The notes under the pieces were generated by a model. It saw only the letters and a program-made list of their open reading frames with translations, was not told the origin of the DNA and ran no database searches. This document shows positions 8,431 through 19,339 of a DNA stretch of 64,000 nt, piece by piece. Each line of letters starts with the position of its first letter. The stretch's first letter is position 1. Source of the stretch: Pseudomonadota bacterium. GTDB taxonomy: Bacteria > Pseudomonadota > Gammaproteobacteria > Burkholderiales > Burkholderiaceae_C. The DNA is taken from NCBI GenBank assembly GCA_021783695.1, contig JAJXTO010000010.1, positions 25,134-89,133 on the forward strand, written 5' to 3'. A program made the position numbers and the translations under genes.

Positions 8431-9831
8431 TCAGTCGGCGGGCGGCCTGGGCACCACACTGTCGCCTTCCGGCTCCGAAGCTGACACGACACTGCTGCGG
8501 GTATTGCGTTCCGCCAGATCCTGCAGCCTGCGGGCAATGCGCTCCTCCACCCCGCGCGAAGTCGGCTGGTAGAAGCGCGGCGGTGTCATGCCCTCGGGGA
8601 AATACTGCTCTCCAGCGGCAAAGGCGTCGGCCTCATCGTGGGCGTAACGATAGTCCTTGCCGTAACCCAGGTTTTTCATCAGTCTGGTCGGCGCGTTGCG
8701 CAGATGCAGGGGCACAGGCTGAGTGCCTGTCTCCCTGGCAAAAGCGCGGGCCGCGTTGTAGGCCTTGTAGACCGCGTTCGATTTGGGCGTGACCGCCAGA
8801 TAGACCACGGCCTCGGCCAGCGCCAGCTCGCCCTCGGGGCTGCCCAGGCGCTCATAGGTCTGCGCGGCTTCGAGCGCGAGGGTGAGCGCCTTGGGGTCGG
8901 CCAGGCCGATGTCTTCGACTGCCATGCGGATCAGCCGCCGCGCGAGATAGCGCGGATCGGCACCGCCTTCGAGCATGCGCGCGAACCAGTACAGCGCGGC
9001 GTCCACATCGGAACCGCGCACTGATTTGTGCAGCGCCGAGATCAGGTCGTAGGTCTGATCTCCGCCCTTGTCGAAGCGCAGCAGCGTGGCGCCCAGGGTC
9101 TGCTCGAGCAAGTCCGCGGTGAGTTCCTGCTGTCCGGCTCGCTGCGCGGCCTGCAGCGCCAGTTCCAGCGCACCGAGCAGACGCCGGGCGTCGCCGTCGG
9201 CGTGGCGGATGAGCCGCTGCTGCGCTGCGGGCGCGATCGCCTCGACCCCGCTGCCAGACAGGGTGCGCTGCATCAGAGTCTGCAAATCCTCGGCATCCAG
9301 GGGCTCCAGCACATAGACCACGGCGCGGGACAGCAGGGCACTGTTGACCTCGAACGACGGGTTCTCGGTGGTGGCGCCGATGAAGGTGAACAGGCCGGAT
9401 TCGACATGCGGCAGAAAGGCATCCTGCTGGCTCTTGTTGAAACGGTGCACCTCATCAACGAACACGATGGTTGCGCGGCCCCGCAACTGCGCGGCCTGCG
9501 CCTGCGCCATCGCGTCGCGAATGTCTTTCACCCCGGCGAGCACGGCAGACAGCGGCAAAAAATCGGCATCGAAGGCATCGGCCATCAGCCGGGCCAGGGT
9601 GGTCTTTCCCACGCCGGGCGGCCCCCAGAACAGCATGGAATGCAGTCTGCGGGTTTCAAACGCCACGCGCAGCGGCTTGCCGGGCCCGAGCAGGTGGCGC
9701 TGCCCCACAACCTCATCGAGTTGATGGGGCCGCAGCCGCTCGGCAAGCGGCGTCTGTGCGGCAGGCGGCCGCGCCGGGGGCGACGCAGCAGGCAGTTCCG
9801 CGTCGTCGAACAGGCTCGGGCTGCCTTGCAT
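8431..9831 (-). CDS. rarA: Replication-associated recombination protein A (MgsA/RarA AAA ATPase)
   Basis: 466 residues. RarA is a clamp-loader-like AAA+ ATPase that acts at stalled replication forks. Walker A GPPGVGKT follows an N-terminal LAERLRPHQLDEVVGQRHLLG segment; ATTENPSFEVNSALLSR and the C-terminal oligomerisation region (GYGKDYRYAHDE) are family signatures. The start at 9831 (MQGSPSLFDD) is preferred to longer versions because it lies 2 nt after the lolA stop; lolA and rarA are commonly adjacent in Burkholderiales. The last 25 residues after the conserved region are poorly conserved. Confidence 0.93.
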   Translation of the reverse strand: MQGSPSLFDDAELPAASPPARPPAAQTPLAERLRPHQLDEVVGQRHLLGPGKPLRVAFETRRLHSMLFWGPPGVGKTTLARLMADAFDADFLPLSAVLAGVKDIRDAMAQAQAAQLRGRATIVFVDEVHRFNKSQQDAFLPHVESGLFTFIGATTENPSFEVNSALLSRAVVYVLEPLDAEDLQTLMQRTLSGSGVEAIAPAAQQRLIRHADGDARRLLGALELALQAAQRAGQQELTADLLEQTLGATLLRFDKGGDQTYDLISALHKSVRGSDVDAALYWFARMLEGGADPRYLARRLIRMAVEDIGLADPKALTLALEAAQTYERLGSPEGELALAEAVVYLAVTPKSNAVYKAYNAARAFARETGTQPVPLHLRNAPTRLMKNLGYGKDYRYAHDEADAFAAGEQYFPEGMTPPRFYQPTSRGVEERIARRLQDLAERNTRSSVVSASEPEGDSVVPRPPAD

Positions 9832-9833
9832 GA

Positions 9834-10496
9834 TCAGGGCTGATTGATAACCGAAGCACCCTTGGGAGGGGTGAAGCGGAAGCTGTCCGCGGACAACGCC
9901 GGGTTGCGAACGATCGCGGTGAAGCGCATGGTGGAGATTTGGCCAAATGCATCGCGCAACTGCAATTCGGCCACTTCCGGGCCTTGCGCCGTGGCGCGCA
10001 GGCCGATGCGAATCCAGTCGAAGTTGCTGTCCTTGGATTTGGGCGTGGCCTGCACCCATTGCAGTCCACCGGTGTCTGGCAGGGCTTGCAGGGTGAACAG
10101 CTTGGTCAGGTCGGCACCAGCGAAAATGGCGGCTGGCGTGCCCTTGAAGGCCTGCGTCACCGGGGTGATGGTGACTTGGTCGAGATCGTGGTCATAGGTC
10201 CAGAGCTGTTTGCCATCGCTGACGATGACCTGGGCATAGGGCTTGGTGTAGTCCCAGCGAAACCGGTCGGGGCGCTCGAAGGCGAACCGGCCCGAAGCCG
10301 GCGCCTGCGCCGGACCCTTGGCATTGCGCACGGTCTGGGTGAACTGGGCGCTGCCACTCTTGGTCTGCTGCAGCCATTGCTCCAGCAACTGCACCGAATT
10401 GGCCGCTGCAGCGCTGGGCAAGGCCGCAGCGAACAGGCCGACACCGAGCAGCAGCCCGGCCAGTGCAGCGCGCCCGCGGGCGATCAGGGTGATCAT
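9834..10496 (-). CDS. lolA: Outer-membrane lipoprotein carrier protein LolA
   Basis: 220 residues. LolA shuttles lipoproteins released by LolCDE across the periplasm to LolB. The N-terminus has a signal peptide with a hydrophobic run (ALAGLLLGVGLFAAALPSAA), cleaved near residue 31. Family segments QFTQTV, RFAFERPDRFRWDYTKPY and LWTYDHDLDQVT follow. The gene lies between ftsK and rarA on the same strand, the usual order, with 51 nt between ftsK and lolA. Its client Pal is encoded at about 41.4 kb. Confidence 0.92.
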   Translation of the reverse strand: MITLIARGRAALAGLLLGVGLFAAALPSAAAANSVQLLEQWLQQTKSGSAQFTQTVRNAKGPAQAPASGRFAFERPDRFRWDYTKPYAQVIVSDGKQLWTYDHDLDQVTITPVTQAFKGTPAAIFAGADLTKLFTLQALPDTGGLQWVQATPKSKDSNFDWIRIGLRATAQGPEVAELQLRDAFGQISTMRFTAIVRNPALSADSFRFTPPKGASVINQP

Positions 10497-10547
10497 GGTG
10501 TTGTCTTTCTTGAAGGAAGCCCAAGGGGAGCAGCGCAGCAGCGCCGG

Positions 10548-12893
10548 TCATTCCGCCCGCACCGGCACCAGAATGTCGCGGTTGCCGTTGGACGTGAGCG
10601 CGGACACCAGGCCCGACTGCTCCATCTGCTCCAGGAGTCTGGCTGAACGGTTGTAGCCGATGCGCAGATGACGCTGCACCAGAGAAATCGACGCCTTGCG
10701 ATGCTGCAGCACGATCTGCACGGCCTGATCGTAGAGCGGGTCGCTCTCGGCGTCTGCATTGCCGACGCCGAGAGCGCCGCCCGCGCCTTCGGCCTCTTCC
10801 TCGCCGGTGAGAATGCCGTCGAGATAGTTCGGCCCGCCCCGGCTCTTGATGTCCTCGACCACGCGGTGCACCTCGGCGTCGCTGACGAACGCGCCATGCA
10901 CCCGCTGCGGCATGCCCGAGCCGGGCGGCAGATACAGCATGTCGCCCATGCCCAGCAAGCTCTCCGCGCCCATCTGATCGAGAATGGTGCGCGAATCGAT
11001 CTTGCTCGACACCTGGAACGCCATGCGGGTGGGAATATTGGCCTTGATCAGCCCGGTGATCACGTCCACGCTGGGACGCTGCGTGGCGAGGATGAGGTGA
11101 ATGCCCGATGCGCGTGCCTTCTGCGCCAGCCGGGCAATGAGTTCCTCGATCTTCTTGCCCACCACCATCATCAGGTCGGCAAGCTCGTCGATCACCACGA
11201 CGATGTGCGGCAGCTTCTCCAGCGGCTCGGGCGCCTCCGGGGTCAGGCTGAACGGGTTGGTCAGCGGCTCACCACGCGCTTTGGCTTCCAGCACTTTGGT
11301 GTTGTAGCCCGCCAGATTGCGCACGCCCAGCTTGCTCATCAGCTTGTAGCGGCGTTCCATTTCGCCGACGCACCAGTTCAGCGCCTGCGCCGCCTGCCGC
11401 ATGTCGATCACCACAGGCGCGAGCAGATGCGCGATGCCGTCGTACACGCTGAGTTCGAGCATTTTCGGGTCGATCAGGATCAGGCGCACATCGCTGGGCT
11501 CGGCCTTGTACAGCAGGCTGAGAATCATGGCGTTGACGCCCACCGATTTGCCCGATCCGGTGGTTCCCGCCACCAGCAGGTGCGGCATCTTGGCCAGATC
11601 TGCCACCACGGGATTTCCCACGATGTCCTTGCCCAGCCCCATGGTGAGCAGGGAGGCGGCTTCGTGGTAATTGTTGGACCCCAGAATCTCCGACAGCTTG
11701 ATGGTCTGCCGCTTCGCATTGGGCAGTTCCAGCGCCATGGTGTTCTTGCCCGGAATGGTCTCGACCACGCGGATGCTCACCAGCGACAGCGCACGCGCCA
11801 GATCGCGCGAGAGGTTGACGATCTGCGCGCCCTTCACCCCGGTGGCCGGCTCGACTTCGTAGCGCGTGATCACCGGGCCCGGATAGGCCGCCACCACGCG
11901 TACCTCGACGCCGAAGTCCTTGAGTTTTTTCTCGATCAGCCGCGAGGTGAATTCCAGGGTGTCGTGATTCACCGATTCCACCTGGACAGAGGGCGCCGCG
12001 TCGAGCAGGCTCAGCGCCGGCAGGGTTGAATCGGGCAATTCATTGAACAGGGGTTTCTGCTTTTCCTTGAGCACGCGCGGCGACTGCGGTACGAAGGCCA
12101 CCGAAGGCTCGATCAGCACCGGCGCGAGCACCTCGCGCTCCTCCACCAGGGGGCGCTGCAACTCGACCTCTTTCTCGCGCTCCTGCGTGGCCTGCTGACC
12201 GGCCAGTGCATCCGCTTCGCGGCCTCGACGTTCAAGCTGCCAGGTCCACAACCGCTCGATCCAGCCACCCAGGCGCTCTGCAGCATCCGCCCAAGAAAAA
12301 TGTCCCACCCAACTCAGGGCGAACAGGAACACGGCCAGCAACACCAGCGTTCCGCCCGTGTCACCCAGCAAGGTATCGGCGCCGGCGCCCAGCGCATGGC
12401 CGAGCAAACCGCCGGCCTCTCCAGGCAGATGCGCGGCAAGACTCCAGAGCCGGGTGGACTCCAGCGCCGCGCTCGACAAGGGCAGCAGCAGCACCCCGGC
12501 AACCGCGGCAATCGGCCGCAACTTCTGCCATCGGCTGACCGTCTCCTCGGCCTCGGCCGTCGGCGCGGCGCGCTGGGAGTTGCGCCACATGCGCAGCACG
12601 CCGTACAGCCCCAGGGGAATCAGCCAGAGCGCCGAAAACCCGAGGAGGAAATAGGCCACATCCGAAAACCACGCTCCCAGCACGCCCACCCAGTTAGCCA
12701 CAGCATGACCTGTGCCGGAGCTGGACCAGGAAGGATCGGACTTGTGAAAGCTCAGCAGACTCAGGCTCAGCAAAATCCAGCCGATGAAAGCGGCGGTCAA
12801 ACGGACTTCTGCCGTAAAACGCTGCAGGCGACTGCGCGGCTCAGTGCGTAGCGAGGTCTGTGTGGGGCGGCGTCGGGTATCGATTTTCGGCAT
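10548..12893 (-). CDS. ftsK: DNA translocase FtsK
   Basis: 781 residues, of the short-linker type common in betaproteobacteria. FtsK is anchored at the septum by N-terminal membrane spans (about residues 30-190, four visible) and pumps chromosomal DNA toward dif, activating XerCD. The motor has Walker A GTTGSGKS and Walker [13 protein letters not shown]. The final 65 residues form the winged-helix gamma domain that reads KOPS sites ([32 protein letters not shown]). It starts 3 nt after the stop of the Crp/Fnr regulator gene and is followed by lolA and rarA, so all four may be one transcript. Confidence 0.95.
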   Translation of the reverse strand: MPKIDTRRRPTQTSLRTEPRSRLQRFTAEVRLTAAFIGWILLSLSLLSFHKSDPSWSSSGTGHAVANWVGVLGAWFSDVAYFLLGFSALWLIPLGLYGVLRMWRNSQRAAPTAEAEETVSRWQKLRPIAAVAGVLLLPLSSAALESTRLWSLAAHLPGEAGGLLGHALGAGADTLLGDTGGTLVLLAVFLFALSWVGHFSWADAAERLGGWIERLWTWQLERRGREADALAGQQATQEREKEVELQRPLVEEREVLAPVLIEPSVAFVPQSPRVLKEKQKPLFNELPDSTLPALSLLDAAPSVQVESVNHDTLEFTSRLIEKKLKDFGVEVRVVAAYPGPVITRYEVEPATGVKGAQIVNLSRDLARALSLVSIRVVETIPGKNTMALELPNAKRQTIKLSEILGSNNYHEAASLLTMGLGKDIVGNPVVADLAKMPHLLVAGTTGSGKSVGVNAMILSLLYKAEPSDVRLILIDPKMLELSVYDGIAHLLAPVVIDMRQAAQALNWCVGEMERRYKLMSKLGVRNLAGYNTKVLEAKARGEPLTNPFSLTPEAPEPLEKLPHIVVVIDELADLMMVVGKKIEELIARLAQKARASGIHLILATQRPSVDVITGLIKANIPTRMAFQVSSKIDSRTILDQMGAESLLGMGDMLYLPPGSGMPQRVHGAFVSDAEVHRVVEDIKSRGGPNYLDGILTGEEEAEGAGGALGVGNADAESDPLYDQAVQIVLQHRKASISLVQRHLRIGYNRSARLLEQMEQSGLVSALTSNGNRDILVPVRAE

Positions 12894-12896
12894 ACA

Positions 12897-13568
12897 TCAC
12901 AGCAATGTGGCGAGGTGCTCGCGGATCAGCATGCTGCCGTCCTCGCGCTCGACCACAAAGCCTTGCTGTTCAAAGTCTTTCATCACCCGGCTGACCATCT
13001 CGCGTGAGGCGCCGACCATTTTCGCCAGATCCTGGCGCGACAATTTGTTACGGATGACATGCTCGTCCTGCATCTCGTCCGTCAGTTCCATCAGCGCGCG
13101 CGCCACCCGTCCATAGACATCCATCAGCGCCAGAGATTCAATCTTGCGATCCGCCCGGCGCAGGCGCAGCGCCAGGCCGCGCATGATGGCAAACGACATG
13201 CTGGTGTTTTCCGGCAGGCACTGCAAAAACGCCACGCGTCCCAGCATCATCACGTCGGTCTGCACCTCGGCCTGCACCGTGGCGGAATGCGGTTCGCCGT
13301 CGATCAGGCTCATCTCGCCGATGTAGTCGCCGGCGTGCAGCACGGCGATGATGACCTCGCGCCCCTTGGCGTCCACACTCACCACGCGAGCACGGCCGGA
13401 CAGCAAAATGAACAGCGCATTGGACTTGCTGCCCTGCTCGACAATGTTTTCGCCACGCTTATAGCGCCGCTTGACGATGGACTGCGAAATCGACCAGGCC
13501 TGCGATTCGGTGAGCACGGCAAACAACGGCACGCGCCGAACGAGGTCAATATCGGTGATTTGCGACAT
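12897..13568 (-). CDS. Crp/Fnr-family transcriptional regulator
   Basis: 223 residues. The N-terminal cyclic-nucleotide-binding-type beta roll (residues about 10-125, with GDYIGEMSLIDGEPHSATV) and the C-terminal winged helix-turn-helix (SRQDLAKMVGASREMVSRVMKDF) are clear. The N-terminus has no cysteine cluster, so it is not an oxygen-sensing FNR. The recognition helix has the E-x-x-S-R pattern seen in FNR-type proteins. GGAGA lies just before ATG 13568, and the frame upstream of it is unlikely to be translated. It is divergent from trxB and sits directly upstream of ftsK. The effector is unknown; cAMP is possible but not shown. Confidence 0.88.
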   Translation of the reverse strand: MSQITDIDLVRRVPLFAVLTESQAWSISQSIVKRRYKRGENIVEQGSKSNALFILLSGRARVVSVDAKGREVIIAVLHAGDYIGEMSLIDGEPHSATVQAEVQTDVMMLGRVAFLQCLPENTSMSFAIMRGLALRLRRADRKIESLALMDVYGRVARALMELTDEMQDEHVIRNKLSRQDLAKMVGASREMVSRVMKDFEQQGFVVEREDGSMLIREHLATLL

Positions 13569-13680
13569 CAGTGTCTCCAGTTGCCGGGTTTTCCGGGCTT
13601 TGCACAGAGTGGGTGTGCGGATCAACGGTTTTCCGGGCGCATCGCGCATCCGTTGCGCAGCCCTTCTAAAATCTTAATGA

Positions 13681-14727
<1,047 letters not shown>

Positions 14728-14772
14728 TCGACGTTCTCACCACGCCCTCCCGCCCGGCATGGACGAAAGGCG

Positions 14773-14800
14773 TGGACACGCGAGGGTTTCTGGCTATAAT
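14773..14800 (+). promoter_or_regulatory. Sigma70-type promoter of rpmB-rpmG
   Basis: TGGACA (14773-14778, five of six to the -35 consensus), a 16-nt spacer and a perfect TATAAT (14795-14800) lie 37 nt before the rpmB start. An inverted repeat CCACGCC (14740-14746) with GGCGTGG (14769-14775) runs into the -35 box and could be the trxB stop hairpin. Confidence 0.75.
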
Positions 14801-14836
14801 CTTTAGCCTTTGTTCTACACAATTTAGAGGTGTGCC

Positions 14837-15070
14837 ATGGCACGAGTATGCCAAGTGACAGGTAAAGGGCCGATGGTCGGGAACAATGTGTCCCACGCGA
14901 ACAACAAGACCAAGCGCCGCTTCCTGCCCAATCTGCAATATCGCCGTTTCTGGGTGGAGAGCGAGAACCGTTTCGTGCGCCTGCGCGTCACGAGTTCCGG
15001 TCTGCGCACCATCGACAAGAAAGGCATCGATGTCGTCCTGGCCGAGCTGCGCTCGCGTGGCGAAATCTGA
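14837..15070 (+). CDS. rpmB: 50S ribosomal protein L28
   Basis: 77 residues, normal length for L28. The conserved start [20 protein letters not shown] is followed by [13 protein letters not shown] and a basic C-terminal half. The protein binds 23S rRNA in the large subunit. GAGGTG about 8 nt before the ATG serves as ribosome-binding site. It is the first gene of a two-gene operon with rpmG, which starts 49 nt downstream. Confidence 0.97.
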   Translation: MARVCQVTGKGPMVGNNVSHANNKTKRRFLPNLQYRRFWVESENRFVRLRVTSSGLRTIDKKGIDVVLAELRSRGEI

Positions 15071-15119
15071 GCTTTTACTGCCCCCCCGGACTGACCCTTA
15101 GAACTGCACGGAGCCCAAT

Positions 15120-15290
15120 ATGGCAACCAAAGGCGGACGCGAAAAAATCAAGCTGGAATCCTCTGCGGGCACCGGCCATTTCTACACCACCACCAAGAAC
15201 AAGCGCACCACACCGGAAAAAATCGAAATCATGAAGTTCGATCCGGTTGCACGCAAGCATGTGAGCTACAAGGAAGGCAAGATCAAGTAA
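15120..15290 (+). CDS. rpmG: 50S ribosomal protein L33
   Basis: 56 residues: [20 protein letters not shown], then [20 protein letters not shown] and a basic C-terminus ending KIK. This is a normal L33 in length and sequence. It lacks the CxxC zinc pairs seen in the C+ form of the protein, so it is the zinc-independent paralogue. The usual rpmB-rpmG order is kept and a strong terminator follows the stop. Confidence 0.96.
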   Translation: MATKGGREKIKLESSAGTGHFYTTTKNKRTTPEKIEIMKFDPVARKHVSYKEGKIK

Positions 15291-15320
15291 CTCTGATCTG
15301 TTCCTTTTGCCGCATCACCG

Positions 15321-15364
15321 ATCCGCTGGATCTGCCGCATAACGGCAAGACCAGCGGATTTTTC
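15321..15364 (+). terminator. Rho-independent terminator of rpmB-rpmG
   Basis: ATCCGCTGG (15321-15329) pairs perfectly with CCAGCGGAT (15351-15359) and is followed by a T-run. A shorter GCCG/CGGC arm lies in the loop. It begins 31 nt after the rpmG stop. Confidence 0.85.
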
Positions 15365-15489
15365 ATGGGCGACTCTCTGCACCCGCCCCTTTGCAGATGT
15401 AAAAATGGCCCGGCGCTTGATGTCGCGGGCCATTCCGGTGATTCTCGGCGCAGGCCTGACCGACCTGCACAATCTCTCCCGCACCCGAG

Positions 15490-16695
15490 TCAATTCGCCG
15501 GTGTATAACGACGCAGACTCAGGGAAATATCGCGCAGCGCTGCCACGCCACTCTCCTCAGCGCGATGGCACCAGTCCTGCAGCTTTTGCCTGAGTTGCTC
15601 GGCGTTCAGATTGGTCTGCTCCCAAACCGACTTGAGCTCTTCGCGCATGTGCAGGAGTTTGCCCAGGTTGGGGCTGGCATTCGCTGCGGCGTCCACCAGC
15701 GCGCGTGAGCGTTCGCACAGAATGTCGCGTTCCATGCCGATCCAGCGCCTGGCCGCGCGCAAGGCCGACTGATCGCCTGAACCGCCCTGCTCCGCGGCGC
15801 GGGCAAGCTCGGCCCGGAGCGTCGCCTTGAGTCCTGCTGCGTAACGCGCCATCAGTTCATAGCGGTTGGCAATCACGGCCTGAAGCGTGAGTTGATCCAC
15901 CTCAGCCCGCAGCTCTCCCAGTCTGCATTGGGGCGGTAGTTTGCGCGGCTTGGCCAGACCCACCCAACTCAAGGCGCGGATATACGCCCAGCCGATATCG
16001 AATTCCCACCACTTGACCGACAGCTTGGCCGACGTGGGATAGGTATGGTGGTTGTTGTGCAGTTCCTCGCCGCCGATCAACACCCCCCAGGGAGAAATAT
16101 TGTGGCTGCTGTCGCGGGCGGAAAAATTTCGGTAGCCCCACCAGTGTCCCAGTCCGTTGATGACTCCGGCAGCCCAGACGGGAATCCACAGCATCTGCAC
16201 CGCCCAAACCGTGGCACCGACCGCCCCGAACAGGAGCACGTCGAGAATCAGCAGCAGCCCGACGCCCTGCCAGACAAAGCGGGAATAAATATTGCGTTCC
16301 ACCCAGTCATCCGGCGTGCCGTGACCGAATTTTCTCAGGGTCTCGGCATTTCTCGATTCGGCACGGTACAGCTCGGCGCCGCGCAGCAAAACGGTGTCGA
16401 TGCCGCGCGTGACCGGGCTGTGCGGGTCGTCAACCGTTTCACATTTGGCATGATGTTTGCGGTGGATGGCAACCCATTCCTTGGTCACCATTCCAGTGGT
16501 GAACCACAGCCAGAAGCGGAAAAAATGCGATGCCAGCGGATGCAGCTCGAGCGCCCGGTGCGCCTGAGCACGGTGCAGAAAAATCGTCACCGCAGCAATG
16601 GTGATATGTGTGGTGATTAATGCAAACAACACAATTTTCCACCAAGAAGCATGGAGCAGACCGTGCCCTGCCCAAGTCAAAAATCCATCAAACAT
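15490..16695 (-). CDS. Acyl-CoA delta-9 fatty acid desaturase
   Basis: 401 residues. An integral membrane di-iron desaturase that puts a cis double bond into saturated acyl chains, adjusting membrane fluidity. The three histidine boxes are visible: HRAQAH near residue 42, HRKHH near residue 80 and ELHNNHH near residue 214. Hydrophobic membrane pairs flank them. About 130 residues after the last box are mostly charged and resemble the C-terminal extension found in Burkholderiales DesA-type proteins. It lies downstream of rsmB on the same strand with a 126-nt gap and may have its own promoter. Confidence 0.9.
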   Translation of the reverse strand: MFDGFLTWAGHGLLHASWWKIVLFALITTHITIAAVTIFLHRAQAHRALELHPLASHFFRFWLWFTTGMVTKEWVAIHRKHHAKCETVDDPHSPVTRGIDTVLLRGAELYRAESRNAETLRKFGHGTPDDWVERNIYSRFVWQGVGLLLILDVLLFGAVGATVWAVQMLWIPVWAAGVINGLGHWWGYRNFSARDSSHNISPWGVLIGGEELHNNHHTYPTSAKLSVKWWEFDIGWAYIRALSWVGLAKPRKLPPQCRLGELRAEVDQLTLQAVIANRYELMARYAAGLKATLRAELARAAEQGGSGDQSALRAARRWIGMERDILCERSRALVDAAANASPNLGKLLHMREELKSVWEQTNLNAEQLRQKLQDWCHRAEESGVAALRDISLSLRRYTPAN

Positions 16696-16821
16696 GAGAA
16701 ACTTTCAGATTGATACAGCGAAGTTGGAACCACGCCTCGCACAAGCGTTGCGTGAATTATCCGACCAGCCGTGCCCACGGCGTTCAGGGCAAACGCGAAG
16801 GCCTTGCGACCGAGTCAAGTC

Positions 16822-18129
16822 TTATTGGGCATGTTGGGTCGCATCTTGTTCCGTCGCAGCAGGCGCGGAGCGACGCTGCAGCACGGCGGCATAAAACCCG
16901 TCGGTGCCATGCCGATCGGGCAAGAGCTGCAGATCACCCTGCGAGGTCAAACCTTCAGCCTTGACGCCTTGCTGGGCCAGGACGGAGTCTGCCGGAATAC
17001 GCTCGAACTCGGTATGCGCCGCAAGAAACGCGTTGACGATGCCACTGTTTTCCTCCGGCAAGATGCTGCAGGTGGCATAGACCAGGCGCCCTCCCGGCTT
17101 GAGCAAGGTGGCTGCGGATTGCAGAATATTGGCCTGTTTTGCGGTCAATTCCACGACATCTTCCGGTTTCTGTCGCCATTTCATGTCCGGGTTGCGGCGC
17201 AGGGTTCCCAGGCCGGAGCATGGCGCATCGACCAGCACGCGGTCGACCTTGCCCGCCAGTCGCTTGACGCGCTCATCGCGCTCGTGGGCGATCGCCACTG
17301 GATAGACATTGCTCAGGCCGCTGCGCAGCAGACGCGGCTTGAGCTTGGCCAGACGGTAATCGGCCACGTCGAAGGCATAGAGCCTGCCGGTGCTGCGCAT
17401 CATGGCGCCCAGCGCCAGGGTTTTGCCACCGGCGCCAGCGCAGAAATCGACCACCATTTCGCCGCGGCGCGGCGCCAGCAGCACCGCCAGCAACTGGCTG
17501 CCTTCGTCCTGCACTTCCACCCAGCCTTCACGGAACACGGTGAGATCCTGCAGCGCCGGCTTGCCTTCGAGGCGCACGCCCCAAGGAGAATACGGGGTGG
17601 CCTGCGCCGGAATGTTCAGGCGGGCGAACACGTCGAGCACGGCTTCGCGCCGGGCTTTTTGGACATTGACCCGCAGGTCCAGCGGCGCCGGGCGCAGCAG
17701 CGCTTGCGCCAGCGCGGGGTATTCGTCGCCATACTGCTGTTGCAGGGCGGCAGCCAGCCATTCGGGCAGACTCCAGCGCACCGCTTCGGGCAGAGCCATG
17801 GCGTCCTGCGTCAACAGGCGCTTGCGCCATTCCAGTTGCTCAGGCGAAAACGCGGTGTGCACCGACGCCGCGTTGCCCGACCAGCCGAGAATCGCAAGCC
17901 GCAACTCCATGGCGCCGCCGATGCTCTCGTCGCCCGCGGCGAGGGTCTGGAACAGACGCAAATGCCGCAAGACCTGATAGACCGTATCGGCCAGAATCTG
18001 CCGATCGATTTTGCCGAGTTGCGGCCGGGCGCGGAAATGCCGCGACAGCACGGCGTCGGCTGCAGCATCGAACCGCAGCATGTCGCGCAGCACGTCGCGC
18101 GCGGTGTAAAGCAGATCACGCGGTTTCAT
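16822..18129 (-). CDS. rsmB: 16S rRNA (cytosine-967-C5)-methyltransferase RsmB
   Basis: 435 residues. The N-terminal 150 residues are the NusB-like RNA-binding domain, and the rest is the SAM-dependent NOL1/NOP2/Sun methyltransferase. SAM-binding DFCAGAGGKTLALGA and the two catalytic cysteine motifs DAPCSGLGTLRRNPD and YATCSILPEEN are present. It starts 9 nt after the purN stop, so the two are likely cotranscribed. The usual def-fmt partners are absent here. Confidence 0.93.
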   Translation of the reverse strand: MKPRDLLYTARDVLRDMLRFDAAADAVLSRHFRARPQLGKIDRQILADTVYQVLRHLRLFQTLAAGDESIGGAMELRLAILGWSGNAASVHTAFSPEQLEWRKRLLTQDAMALPEAVRWSLPEWLAAALQQQYGDEYPALAQALLRPAPLDLRVNVQKARREAVLDVFARLNIPAQATPYSPWGVRLEGKPALQDLTVFREGWVEVQDEGSQLLAVLLAPRRGEMVVDFCAGAGGKTLALGAMMRSTGRLYAFDVADYRLAKLKPRLLRSGLSNVYPVAIAHERDERVKRLAGKVDRVLVDAPCSGLGTLRRNPDMKWRQKPEDVVELTAKQANILQSAATLLKPGGRLVYATCSILPEENSGIVNAFLAAHTEFERIPADSVLAQQGVKAEGLTSQGDLQLLPDRHGTDGFYAAVLQRRSAPAATEQDATQHAQ

Positions 18130-18138
18130 GGCGCACTT

Positions 18139-18762
18139 TCAGAGGAGATGTTCGGAGGCTGGCAGGATGCGGGTGCGCAAACCGTCGGTCCGCACCCGGC
18201 CTTCCAGCAAGGCACGCACCACGGGAGGGTAAATGCGGTGTTCTTCAAGCAGCGCCCGCGCGGCCAGGGTTTGCGGCGTGTCGTCGTCCAGCACGGGCAC
18301 GACCGCCTGCGCCAGAATCGGGCCATGATCGAGCGCACTGCTCACCAGATGCACCGTAACGCCATGCCATTTCACGCCTTCTTCCAGCGCGCGGGCATGG
18401 GTGTGCAGTCCGGTGAACGCTGGCAGCAGGGACGGATGAATGTTCACCAGTCGCCCGGCGAAACGCGCGACGAACGCCGCCCCCAGCACCCGCATGAAAC
18501 CACACAATGCAATCACGTCGGGATGCAGCGCGGCGATGGCGTCGCCCAAGGCCTGGTCGAAGGCCTCGCGGCTGGCGAAGTCCGTGTGCGCCACGATCTG
18601 CGTGGGCACGCCGAAAGTGCGCGCCACATCCAGGCCGCCAGCGTCTGCCCGGTTGCTGATCACCCCGCGCACGCTCTCCATCCAGCCCTGCTCACGCGCC
18701 GCCTGGAGAATGGACTGCAGATTGCTGCCGCGCCCGGAAATGAGAAGAACCAGATTTTTCAT
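18139..18762 (-). CDS. purN: Phosphoribosylglycinamide formyltransferase PurN
   Basis: 207 residues. It transfers the formyl group from 10-formyltetrahydrofolate to GAR in purine synthesis. GRGSNLQS at the N-terminus binds the phosphate. The active-site region (IALCGFMRVLGAAF, then NIHPSLLPAFTGLHTHARALE) includes the Asn-His-Asp catalytic set with D near residue 146. The start at 18762 gives the normal family N-terminus MKNLVLLISG. A second, formate-dependent enzyme for the same step (purT) is encoded at 56.2-57.4 kb. Confidence 0.94.
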   Translation of the reverse strand: MKNLVLLISGRGSNLQSILQAAREQGWMESVRGVISNRADAGGLDVARTFGVPTQIVAHTDFASREAFDQALGDAIAALHPDVIALCGFMRVLGAAFVARFAGRLVNIHPSLLPAFTGLHTHARALEEGVKWHGVTVHLVSSALDHGPILAQAVVPVLDDDTPQTLAARALLEEHRIYPPVVRALLEGRVRTDGLRTRILPASEHLL

Positions 18763-18844
18763 CGGCGGGCAGTGTAGCCGTGACGGAGAGTGTGGCAACG
18801 CCGTCCAGCGTGAATAATGGCGGTTTCCCTTCCCGATCGTTCCG

Positions 18845-19339
18845 ATGAAATGCCCTTTCTGCCAAAGCCCCGACACGCAGGTGATTGAAACCCGCGACGT
18901 GGAAGACGGCACCGCCCTGCGGCGGCGGCGGCGCTGCGGCCAGTGCGACAAGCGCTTCACCACTTATGAGCGCGCCGAGGTCAGCTTTCCCGTGGTGGTG
19001 AAAAAAGACGGACGCCGCACCGACTACGACCGCGACAAGCTGCGCGCGTCCTTCCTGCTGGCGCTGCGCAAGCGGCCGGTCAGCGCGGACGCGGTGGACA
19101 CGGCCATCAGCCGCGTGGAGCAATTGCTGCTGCAAAGCGGCGCGCGTGAACTGCCGTCCACCCAGATCGGCAGTTGGGTGATGGAGGAACTGCGCAGCCT
19201 GGACGGCATTGCCTATGTGCGCTTCGCCTCGGTCTATCACAGCTTCAAGGATCTGACCCAGTTTTTCGACGTGCTGCAGGAGATGCAGCCGCCCAGCCCC
19301 GCGGGGGCCAAACCCCGGCGCGGCAAGGTATCCAAATGA
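18845..19339 (+). CDS. nrdR: Transcriptional repressor NrdR
   Basis: 164 residues. NrdR represses ribonucleotide reductase genes in response to ATP/dATP. The zinc ribbon is complete (MKCPFC ... RRRCGQC) and is followed by the ATP-cone domain from about residue 49. The last 15 residues, rich in Pro and basic residues, are a non-conserved extension. The stop overlaps the ribD start (ATGA), placing nrdR at the head of a riboflavin operon. Confidence 0.95.
   Translation: MKCPFCQSPDTQVIETRDVEDGTALRRRRRCGQCDKRFTTYERAEVSFPVVVKKDGRRTDYDRDKLRASFLLALRKRPVSADAVDTAISRVEQLLLQSGARELPSTQIGSWVMEELRSLDGIAYVRFASVYHSFKDLTQFFDVLQEMQPPSPAGAKPRRGKVSK

Noticed and set aside
16771..18777. A plus-strand open frame of more than 660 codons
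   Set aside because: It is the mirror of rsmB and purN, which carry clear motifs. The antisense translation is rich in His, Gln and Arg and has no domain.
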